Source: Eggerthellaceae bacterium (GTDB lineage: Bacteria > Actinomycetota > Coriobacteriia > Coriobacteriales > Eggerthellaceae). Taken from it: DNA of 36,054 nt. This document shows, piece by piece, positions 21,707 to 27,250 of the stretch (position 1 is its first letter; every line of letters begins with the position of its first letter). The DNA lies in the NCBI GenBank assembly GCA_017460365.1, contig JAFUBE010000634.1, positions 1-36,054 of the forward strand, read 5' to 3'. The translations under genes and the position numbers were made by a program. Below the pieces are notes generated by a model that was not told the origin of the DNA, made no database searches, and saw only the letters and a program-made list of their open reading frames with translations.

Positions 21707-21803
21707 CTTCACCATCGGCCTCGCAGTCGGCCTGTTCGCAGGCGTCTTCATCGGTGTGTGCATCGCCGCACTGCTGGTCGTCAACAAAGGAGAGAGCACA
21801 TGA
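21699..21803 (+). CDS. 34-residue single-pass membrane peptide
   Basis: The chain is DDFTIGLAVGLFAGVFIGVC followed by IAALLVV and a short polar tail: one transmembrane helix rich in Gly with small-x3-small spacing. It overlaps both neighbours (eight and four bases), which supports it as a real gene. Phage membrane micropeptides of this kind can modulate host membrane proteins; the role is unknown. Confidence 0.65.
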   Translation: MDDFTIGLAVGLFAGVFIGVCIAALLVVNKGEST

Positions 21804-21925
21804 CCCCACTCGAATGGATTTTTGCAATCGGCATGACGCTGCTTGCCCTCGGTGCCGGAGCAGCGTTCTTCATCCTCGTTACCGCTTTCAAGATGGTGCG
21901 CCAGCGCCTGGAGAAACACCAATGA
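21800..21925 (+). CDS. 41-residue single-pass membrane peptide
   Basis: Begins MTPLEWIFAIG, continues with a transmembrane helix (TLLALGAGAAFFILV) and ends in a basic cytoplasmic-type tail (RQRLEKHQ). The start is shared with the next gene (MTPIEWFGLIG), so the two look like a tandem duplication. Overlaps of four bases on both sides. Confidence 0.65.
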   Translation: MTPLEWIFAIGMTLLALGAGAAFFILVTAFKMVRQRLEKHQ

Positions 21926-22182
21926 CACCAATCGAATGGTTTGGCCTCATCGGCTTCGCGCTGCTGGGCCTGGGCTTCGTCGCCCACCTCTACAAAGCCA
22001 ACCTGAACAAGCTGCGCCTCGACGCGCTGCAGACCTACCAGTGGAAGGTCATGTGCATCGACGGGCAGTTCGCCGTGCTGGAGGGCACGCCTGTGCGTCA
22101 GGTCGGCGCGCAGAAGCCCACGGTTCGCGAGGCGATTGATGCGGCGATTTTGGAGCGCCAACATGCCAAGACGCAAGTTTGA
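21922..22182 (+). CDS. Membrane-anchored small protein, paralogue of the preceding peptide
   Basis: An 86-residue protein. It has an N-terminal transmembrane helix (EWFGLIGFALLGLGFVAHLY), a basic stretch (KANLNKLRLDAL), then a soluble part with CIDGQFAVLEGTPVRQVG and a terminal helix (TVREAIDAAILERQHA). The first twelve residues match the 41-residue peptide upstream. It overlaps the following gene by 20 bases. Confidence 0.65.
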   Translation: MTPIEWFGLIGFALLGLGFVAHLYKANLNKLRLDALQTYQWKVMCIDGQFAVLEGTPVRQVGAQKPTVREAIDAAILERQHAKTQV

Positions 22183-22648
22183 CGCTTCGATGCTCGCGCC
22201 GGAGTACTACACGCCGCCAGCGTGGATGACCGGATACCCGACGGTGCTACACGACGCGCATCTACTCACCTGGAAAAAGCACAAGGTCAGCGTGCAAAAG
22301 AAGGACTACTACCGGCGCAAGAAAGAGGAAATTCTTGCTCGCAACAAAGCGTGGCGCGAGGCCAACCCAGAAAAGGAACGCGAATGCGTCCGCAGATGGA
22401 GGGAGGCCAACCCCGAGCGTGTAGCGGAACTCCGGCGCGCAGACTATGAACGCCACCGCGAGCGCCGACTGGCAAACCAAGCCCAGCGCTGGCAGGACCT
22501 CAACGATGCCAGTGTTCGGGGCATCGTGGCGCACGGATACGGGTCTGTCGGTCTGACCAGCAAGGACGTGCCCGACGAAGTGCTCCCGATCTTCCGCACC
22601 CAGATGCTGATCAAACGTGAACTCAGAAAACAGAAAGTCGCACCATGA
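22163..22648 (+). CDS. Highly basic, helical protein of unknown function
   Basis: A 161-residue protein starting at ATG 22163. Its middle is a long charged helix with a repeated unit R-x-REANPE-(R/K): AWREANPEKERECVRRWREA, then NPERVAELRRADYERHRERR. This resembles helical linkers next to HNH or DNA-binding domains. The C-terminal part (SVRGIVAHGYGSVGLTSKDV) is more ordinary. Nucleic-acid binding is likely from the charge; no catalytic motif is seen. Confidence 0.65.
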   Translation: MPRRKFDASMLAPEYYTPPAWMTGYPTVLHDAHLLTWKKHKVSVQKKDYYRRKKEEILARNKAWREANPEKERECVRRWREANPERVAELRRADYERHRERRLANQAQRWQDLNDASVRGIVAHGYGSVGLTSKDVPDEVLPIFRTQMLIKRELRKQKVAP

Positions 22649-22872
22649 ACCTCGAAGCACTCACCAATGAATTGACGGGTCTCTACAAAGACATCCGCGC
22701 AGGCAAAGTGGAGCCAGCAGTGGCCCACGAACTCAACAACACGGCGGCCAATATCCAAGGTGTCATCCGCCTGGGCCTGCTGAACGCCAAGCTGCAGAAC
22801 AAGTCGCCAGACCTCGCTTTCTTCAAGGAAGCACGCAAGGCGGCTGTCAAGAAGGGGGTGAAGCGTGGATGA
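22645..22872 (+). CDS. Small helical protein of unknown function
   Basis: A 75-residue, helical protein (LEALTNELTGLYKDIRAGKV, then HELNNTAANIQGVIRLGLLN) with a basic end. It overlaps both neighbours (4 and 8 bases). Similar small helical proteins occur in many phages of this group; their role is unknown. Confidence 0.65.
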   Translation: MNLEALTNELTGLYKDIRAGKVEPAVAHELNNTAANIQGVIRLGLLNAKLQNKSPDLAFFKEARKAAVKKGVKRG

Positions 22873-23068
22873 CGCCGACCTGAGCCAAGACCGCGCCGAG
22901 CGCGAGGCCCCTTACCTGCTCGCAGCCAGCCGCAAGCCGACTGGCCCCACGGCCACCGGTCGGTGCCTGTACTGCGACGAGATCGTTGCCGACGACCAGC
23001 GGTGGTGCGACACAGCCTGCCGTGACGGGTGGGTGCGCGAGTCGCGGTTGCGGGGAGGTGTGCGATGA
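22865..23068 (+). CDS. Small zinc-finger protein
   Basis: GTG 22865 gives a 67-residue protein with one zinc-finger-like unit, CLYCDEIVADDQRWCDTAC (C-x2-C-x10-C-x3-C), in its second half. The N-terminal half is acidic (DDADLSQDRAEREAP). The pattern resembles small treble-clef or DksA-like fingers of phages. The ribosome site GGGGGTG lies just upstream. Confidence 0.65.
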   Translation: MDDADLSQDRAEREAPYLLAASRKPTGPTATGRCLYCDEIVADDQRWCDTACRDGWVRESRLRGGVR

Positions 23069-23412
23069 GCGAAGACGAAATGTTGGAGCTGGCTGCGAAG
23101 GCCATGCACAACCTGCGGAACCCGAATTTCTGTAACTACACCGTGGTGGATAAAGAAGTCGGTGTGTGCTTAGAACTGGGTTCTCGCCGGGGTGCGATCA
23201 CGAGCTACTGGAACCCCCTCGTCAACGATGGCGATGCCCTGCTTCTGGCGGTGAAGTTGCGCATGTCGGTGACGGTCTTTGACAACGCGGTGGGTATCGG
23301 TATCAAGGGCGACTTTGGTTACCGTGAGTACGACATAACTCCAGACCCCCACGCCGCCACTCGCTGGGCCATAACCCACGCCGCCGCCGAAATTGGAAAG
23401 GCAATGCCATGA
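23065..23412 (+). CDS. Phage protein of unknown function
   Basis: A 115-residue mixed alpha/beta protein. It contains YTVVDKEVGVCLELGSRRGA, then AVKLRMSVTVFDNAVGIGIK, and ends with HAATRWAITHAAAEIGKA. The frequent HAATR-x-A-(I/V)-T-x-AAA ending is known from other phage proteins of unknown function. Coupled to both neighbours by ATGA. Confidence 0.65.
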   Translation: MSEDEMLELAAKAMHNLRNPNFCNYTVVDKEVGVCLELGSRRGAITSYWNPLVNDGDALLLAVKLRMSVTVFDNAVGIGIKGDFGYREYDITPDPHAATRWAITHAAAEIGKAMP

Positions 23413-23636
23413 ACGACAAACGATTCGAATCCTGGTGGACCAGCAACCCGGCGCGCGTGGCGCTGAACCCGGCAGCGAAGGAAGTGGCGCGCAAGGTGTG
23501 GAAGGCGGCCCAGCAGGACATGGCGACGGAACTGCTGGAGATCAACCCAGCGCCTGCTGGTGCGTCGTTCGACGCGCTGATCGCCTCGCTGACCACAGCA
23601 CGCGGCGTTCCGCACGTCAAGGGGGCACCATGCTAA
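23409..23636 (+). CDS. Small protein of unknown function
   Basis: A 75-residue protein with an N-terminal FESWWTSNP segment (seen in many small phage proteins of the form F-x-x-WW), followed by helices (AAKEVARKVWKAAQQDMATE). It overlaps the excisionase-like gene by seven bases. No activity assigned. Confidence 0.65.
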   Translation: MNDKRFESWWTSNPARVALNPAAKEVARKVWKAAQQDMATELLEINPAPAGASFDALIASLTTARGVPHVKGAPC

Positions 23637-23842
23637 AACGCATCCCCCTGTTCTGCCAGGAGACTGGCTATTCTGAGAAGGCCTTGGCCCGCAAGATCGA
23701 AGACGGCGTGTGGGTCGAGGGCCGCGAGTACGTGCGGGCGCCGGATGGGCGCTTGCTGATCGACATGGATGGGTTCAACAGGTGGGCTCGTTCCGAACAA
23801 AACACCAAACCCCGGCGAAGAGTCGGAGAAAGCACCATGTGA
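23630..23842 (+). CDS. Excisionase-like winged-helix protein
   Basis: A 70-residue protein. RIPLFCQETGYSEKALARKI fits the first helices of excisionase-type proteins, EDGVWVEGREYVRAPDGR fits the wing, and LLIDMDGFNRWARS the closing helix. Such proteins bend DNA at attachment sites to direct integrase towards excision, or act as simple regulators. No integrase gene is visible in the window. It ends in a GTGA overlap with the next gene. Confidence 0.75.
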   Translation: MLKRIPLFCQETGYSEKALARKIEDGVWVEGREYVRAPDGRLLIDMDGFNRWARSEQNTKPRRRVGESTM

Positions 23843-24459
23843 ACCTCGACCAACTGACCGCGCGCATCCGTACCGCCATCGAATGCACCACCAACCAGCT
23901 TCGCCCGCCCGTAATGGGCCCGGGGCTCCCCGAGTCCACCCGCACCGCGCTGCAGGTCCACCTCGACGCGCTCCTGAAAGAAGAGCTGCGAGCGCTTACT
24001 GGGCAAGCGCCGGAGGGCGATTTGGCTGGGTTCGCAGAGCAGAACGAAAAATTTGCGCAGGACATGGGTTTGCGCAAAGACCCCGAGCCGCCCATCTACG
24101 AAAACCTCTGGCTCCAAGCGACCAGCGACCTCAACGCCGCGATGGGCCTGGTACAGCAGAACCAAGAGTTCTTCGGCGCGCAGTGCGGCGACGACAAGAT
24201 CAAGGTGATTGGCGAGTTCTTCGTCAAGTGGGCGGCCCTCATGATGGAGCCGAAGGCCGACACCACCCCCTGGTATCCCGACGATTCAGGCGACTGGGTG
24301 GAAGGCCACCCGCGCGAGCTGCCACCTAACACACCAATGGCGGGCTGGTTGTTCCGGTCCGAACGGGACAACAAAGCGTACACGACCCCGGAATCCGACT
24401 GGACCGCAGGCGAGTTGCGCAACCGGAACATCGTCGCCTACAAGGTGGTCAAGCCATGA
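23839..24459 (+). CDS. Phage protein of unknown function
   Basis: GTG 23839 gives a 206-residue protein. The N-terminal half is helical (NLDQLTARIRTAIECTTNQL, then LDALLKEELRALTG). The C-terminal half has WYPDDSGDWVEGHPRELPPN and WTAGELRNRNIVAYKVV, a motif set often seen in phage-encoded proteins of unknown function. The upstream part of the frame shadows the excisionase-like gene. Confidence 0.65.
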   Translation: MNLDQLTARIRTAIECTTNQLRPPVMGPGLPESTRTALQVHLDALLKEELRALTGQAPEGDLAGFAEQNEKFAQDMGLRKDPEPPIYENLWLQATSDLNAAMGLVQQNQEFFGAQCGDDKIKVIGEFFVKWAALMMEPKADTTPWYPDDSGDWVEGHPRELPPNTPMAGWLFRSERDNKAYTTPESDWTAGELRNRNIVAYKVVKP

Positions 24460-24731
24460 CCTACGAAGTCCAATTCCAAGTGGGCACCGCCGAGTACACC
24501 GCGCGCGGTCCCGACATCGACGGCGTGCTGCGGCTGATCCAGGGGGTGCAGGGTGTGGGGCGTGTGCCGGAGTGGATCGACTGGGCCGGCGGTGCGTGTC
24601 CCGTAGCTTCCGGTGTCGTCGTTGCCCTCCAGCCCCGTTCGGGTAGACAGACGCGCGGTGAGGGTCAAACTTTTGACTGGGGTCACACCGGCCGCCCTGG
24701 CGACATCGTGAGGTATCGCGTATGCGAGTGA
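24456..24731 (+). CDS. Small protein of unknown function
   Basis: A 91-residue strand-rich protein (TYEVQFQVGTAEYTARGPDI, then GVLRLIQGVQGVGRVPEWID). It ends with GDIVRYRVCE. It is coupled by ATGA to the gene before and overlaps the next by ten bases. No family recognised. Confidence 0.6.
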   Translation: MTYEVQFQVGTAEYTARGPDIDGVLRLIQGVQGVGRVPEWIDWAGGACPVASGVVVALQPRSGRQTRGEGQTFDWGHTGRPGDIVRYRVCE

Positions 24732-25018
24732 TCCTCCACGGCCCCGTAACCGCCGACCACCTGGCCGATGCCGAACTGATGGCCGGGATCACCCCGACCA
24801 GCTTCGTGACGAACGGCCTGTCCCACCCGCCGCGCGGCAGCCGCCTGCCCGTCGATGTCTACCCGATCTGCCCGATGCAGCCGGTGGAAACCCGGGAGCG
24901 GGCGCGGAACTACACACTTGTTTTCCACTCAGACGCATTGGTGTGTGCAGGGGGAAACGACCATCTTGTGTCTCTTGCGCGCAACTATAACCTACTGATT
25001 TACGAGGTTAATCCATGA
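24722..25018 (+). CDS. SLOG-like (YspA-type) small protein
   Basis: A 98-residue protein that looks like a shortened SLOG/YspA-type Rossmann unit. It has VILHGPVTADHLADAELMAG, then ETRERARNYTLVFHSDALVC and AGGNDHLVSLARNYNLLIYE. The late part resembles the (A)DALV-x-GG-x-x-H-x-V-x-A pattern that binds nucleotides or ADP-ribose-like ligands in SLOG proteins. The assignment is tentative. Confidence 0.45.
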   Translation: MRVILHGPVTADHLADAELMAGITPTSFVTNGLSHPPRGSRLPVDVYPICPMQPVETRERARNYTLVFHSDALVCAGGNDHLVSLARNYNLLIYEVNP

Positions 25019-25557
25019 AACGGATTTCACTGGCGCGGTTGAGACAGGTGTTGCACTACGACCCGGATAATGGCGTGTTCACGTGGCACCCCCGTGGCCT
25101 CGAAGATTTCGACGGCGATGAAAGACGATGGCGCAGTTGGAACACGCAGCATGCCGGTCGCCCTGCAGGGTGCTCAACACTGCGTTACTCCAACATCCGC
25201 ATCGACGGCAAAACATACTGGAGTCATCGTGTCGCATGGTTCTACACACATGGTCACTGGCCCAACGGGATTATCGACCACCGGAACGGCGACAAATATG
25301 ACAACCGATTGGACAACCTTCGTGTCGTTTGCCCGATGGGCAACGCTGAAAATCGCAGGGCGCTCATGCGCGGGAAGAAGGAAGACTTACCGATAGGTGT
25401 GTTCAAGATGCCTCGTCCGGGTTTGCCCAACCCCTACATGGCGCGCATCGCAGCCAGAGGCGCCCGAAAGTATCTGGGGTGCTTCCCAACACCTGAAGCC
25501 GCATCGGCCGCCTACCTCGCGGCAAAACGAGAACTGCACGAAAGCAACACGCTATGA
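25015..25557 (+). CDS. HNH endonuclease with AP2-like C-terminal domain
   Basis: A 180-residue homing-type nuclease. HRVAWFYTHG (71-80) and IDHRNGDKYDNRLDNLRVV (87-105) make the HNH core with the catalytic His and Asn. The C-terminal part ARGARKYLGCFPTPEAASAA is an AP2-like DNA-binding unit (KYLG-x-F-x-T-x-EEA-x-x-AY). It is inserted in the accessory gene block with 4-base overlaps at both ends. It is the third homing-type nuclease of the window and is not closely similar to the one at 12075. Confidence 0.88.
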   Translation: MKRISLARLRQVLHYDPDNGVFTWHPRGLEDFDGDERRWRSWNTQHAGRPAGCSTLRYSNIRIDGKTYWSHRVAWFYTHGHWPNGIIDHRNGDKYDNRLDNLRVVCPMGNAENRRALMRGKKEDLPIGVFKMPRPGLPNPYMARIAARGARKYLGCFPTPEAASAAYLAAKRELHESNTL

Positions 25558-25772
25558 CCGAAACAGCAGAACAACCGGCCCACAAGCTCAACGCCGACCA
25601 GACCGTGGCCGTCGCCACCGACGTGTTCTGGAACGAGGACATGACCACGTGCCCTCGCGGCGCCAAGGTCCAACTGCTCGGCGCGGGCGGCGTGGCGGTA
25701 TACGGCGACTACCACGGTGATCCGTTCTGGCAGGCGTGGTGCCCGCTGCCGAAGCGTCGGAGGAAGGTATGA
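25554..25772 (+). CDS. Small protein of unknown function
   Basis: A 72-residue protein with a mixed front (HKLNADQTVAVATDVFWNED). A beta-rich C-terminal half follows (GAKVQLLGAGGVAVYGDYHG, then FWQAWCPLPKRRR). Coupled by ATGA to the HNH gene and to the next small gene. No family recognised. Confidence 0.6.
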   Translation: MTETAEQPAHKLNADQTVAVATDVFWNEDMTTCPRGAKVQLLGAGGVAVYGDYHGDPFWQAWCPLPKRRRKV

Positions 25773-25861
25773 ACTCGCATCAACGTCGTGTGGCTTTTCG
25801 CAAGCAGTACCCACACCCTGTGGTTGAGATTCGCGGTGACAAGGTGTTCGTCCTCGCCTAG
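25769..25861 (+). CDS. 30-residue protein, possibly the front half of an amber-split gene
   Basis: ATG 25769 overlaps the previous stop. The peptide NSHQRRVAFRKQYPHPVVEI, then RGDKVFVLA, ends at TAG 25859-25861. In the same frame coding-like sequence goes on: RSFWRRALRHPKLRALYAEW, then VAQGRPEPDHFRQ, to TAA at 25973-25975. The extension reads like a normal phage helical protein and would overlap the end of the Rz gene by 28 bases. The 11-bp inverted repeat at 25883-25930 lies inside it. Either a nonsense mutation, or a short gene followed by a fossil. Confidence 0.55.
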   Translation: MNSHQRRVAFRKQYPHPVVEIRGDKVFVLA

Positions 25862-25882
25862 AGATCGTTCTGGAGAAGGGCA

Positions 25883-25930
25883 CTGCGCCACCCCAAACTT
25901 CGTGCACTATACGCAGAGTGGGTGGCGCAG
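25883..25930. repeat. 11-bp perfect inverted repeat between convergent operons
   Basis: CTGCGCCACCC (25883-25893) is complementary to GGGTGGCGCAG (25920-25930) with a 26-base loop. It lies where the rightward early operon meets the leftward late operon. A U-tract is missing on both sides, so it is at best a weak bidirectional terminator or transcript-stabilising hairpin. Confidence 0.6.
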
Positions 25931-25947
25931 GGACGACCTGAACCTGA

Positions 25948-26454
25948 TCACTTCAGGCAAACACCCCTGACGTAATCCTGCAGCCCCGCTATTTGCTGGC
26001 GGGCAGTTTCAATCCCGGCTCGGAGACTGAAATAATCCCGTTCAGCGGCGTCAGTAAGTCGGGGGCCGCCTGCATCAACCACGCTGGTGGCGCCGGGGGC
26101 TTGGGGCACACCAGTTCCGGTTGGGGCGGGGCACTTGGCATTGATCCGCAGCCCGACACGGCCAGCGCGCACATCAGACTGCAGAGTTTCCAGCTTGCGC
26201 TTTTCATGGTTCAGTTCCTTCGTGTGTTTCTCGTCCAGAGCGGCCACGGCCGCCTTGCGCGCATCGTCCTCGGCGACCACCGCCTGGTACGCCTTCAGTG
26301 TCTTGTCGGCCAACACGCGCAGCACCTCGGCGTTGTCGGCCTTCGTCTTCTGATGCGCCGACTTCTCGCCGGCCACCCTCACCTGCTGCCCGGCCAGCGC
26401 CAGCAGGAGCACCACGATCAGCGCCTCGCGCCAGAATTTGAGCAGCCCGATCAT
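25948..26454 (-). CDS. Rz-like inner-membrane spanin
   Basis: A 168-residue protein from ATG 26454 (ATGA overlap with the endolysin). It has a single N-terminal transmembrane segment (EALIVVLLLALAGQQVRVAG), then a long periplasmic coiled coil (ADKTLKAYQAVVAEDDARKA, then EKHTKELNHEKRKLETL). The C-terminal part RLTDAAERDYFSLRAGIETA, then QQIAGLQDYV, is the typical Rz ending. It pairs with the nested Rz1 lipoprotein to fuse inner and outer membrane in the last step of lysis. Confidence 0.88.
   Translation of the reverse strand: MIGLLKFWREALIVVLLLALAGQQVRVAGEKSAHQKTKADNAEVLRVLADKTLKAYQAVVAEDDARKAAVAALDEKHTKELNHEKRKLETLQSDVRAGRVGLRINAKCPAPTGTGVPQAPGATSVVDAGGPRLTDAAERDYFSLRAGIETARQQIAGLQDYVRGVCLK
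25989..26207 (-). CDS. Rz1-like outer-membrane spanin lipoprotein, nested in Rz
   Basis: This 72-residue frame lies entirely inside the Rz gene in another phase. It has a lipoprotein signal (SLMCALAVSGC, modified Cys at 20) and a Pro-rich mature part (SMPSAPPQPELVCPKPPAPP). Nested Rz1 genes with this composition are the classical arrangement in lambda-like and many other phages. A second Cys (CPKP) may allow disulfide-linked dimers. Confidence 0.88.
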   Translation of the reverse strand: MKSASWKLCSLMCALAVSGCGSMPSAPPQPELVCPKPPAPPAWLMQAAPDLLTPLNGIISVSEPGLKLPASK

Positions 26455-27035
26455 GTCAGTGCTTTCAGCGCAGTCTCGTACTGCGCCTTGCGCTCGGCCA
26501 GGTGCATGAGCGCTGGCCCGTTCACCCGCCGCGTCACCTCGGTCATGTCGCCCTTGTCGGCCGGGTCGTTGCACTTGGCGTCGTGCCAGTACCAGGCTGC
26601 CGTCAGCGCGGCGTGCTTTGGCGTGGTGACCAGCGCGGGGTTGCCCACGTAGTCGTACCCCAGCGACTCGCCGGCGCGTTCGTAGTTTTTGCGCCAAGTT
26701 AGCTGCACCAAACCTCTGCCATGCATGCCTTTGTAGAGCAGTTCGCTCAGGCCCTTGGGGTTGCGTGCGTATGGCTCGGCGTCAGCCATGCTCTTGAACG
26801 CGCGGGGGTAGATGCGCGCCAACCGTGAGGCGTCCTTGTAGTACAGGCCCTCTTCCACCGCCGACAGGTGCGCCGACTCCACCGCCACGGTGGCGAGGAA
26901 CGCCGCCTGGCGCTGCAGAGAGCAGATGTCGAATCGACCCATGGCATCCAGCAGGGGCTGGTGGTAGGTCTGCGCGTTTCCGTACGGCGCGCTGGTGGCC
27001 GCCGCGAGTTGTTCAACCGTGAAGGTCATGGTCAT
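26451..27035 (-). CDS. GH19-type endolysin (chitinase-like muramidase)
   Basis: A 194-residue, single-domain enzyme. FLATVAVESAHLSAVEEGLY holds the catalytic Glu53 and a second acidic pair (61-62). GMHGRGLVQLTWRKNYERAG is the GH19 signature. The rest (HAALTAAWYWHDAKCND, VTRRVNGPALMHLAER) follows the family. There is no signal peptide, so it would need a holin, which is not identified here. ATG 27035 overlaps the upstream stop; ATG 27029 has better spacing to GAGG and may be the true start. Confidence 0.88.
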   Translation of the reverse strand: MTMTFTVEQLAAATSAPYGNAQTYHQPLLDAMGRFDICSLQRQAAFLATVAVESAHLSAVEEGLYYKDASRLARIYPRAFKSMADAEPYARNPKGLSELLYKGMHGRGLVQLTWRKNYERAGESLGYDYVGNPALVTTPKHAALTAAWYWHDAKCNDPADKGDMTEVTRRVNGPALMHLAERKAQYETALKALT

Positions 27036-27250
27036 ACCTCGATAATCTCAATGGTCAGGTCCGGCGCGGGGCCTTCGATTGCGCCGTTGCGGAAGAACAC
27101 GCGGTCACCCACGGTGGCCTCCCCGCGTGCAGTAGCCATACCACCCTGCTCCTGGATGGTGGCAACGCCGTCGGCATAGGCGATCACCTCACCCACGCGC
27201 AACGGGTAGGTGGGGATCAGCTTCTGGAACCGGCTAAACAGGTTCGACAT
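27032..27250 (-). CDS. Small tail-associated protein
   Basis: A 72-residue, strand-rich protein (LIPTYPLRVGEVIAYADGVA, then GEATVGDRVFFRNGAIEGPA). It overlaps the hub gene by 17 bases and the endolysin by four. The VGEVIA-x-A-DG pattern resembles small baseplate or tail-tip beta-barrel proteins (OB-like), similar to the small protein after the hub in other siphoviruses. Likely part of the tail tip (inference). Confidence 0.65.
   Translation of the reverse strand: MSNLFSRFQKLIPTYPLRVGEVIAYADGVATIQEQGGMATARGEATVGDRVFFRNGAIEGPAPDLTIEIIEV

Noticed and set aside
6567-25975. Global recoding of TAG as an amino acid in this phage
   Set aside because: TAG ends the primase, Mor-like and 5541-5936 genes, no large gene contains an internal TAG, and no suppressor tRNA gene is visible. 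Only the two small amber-split genes would support it.
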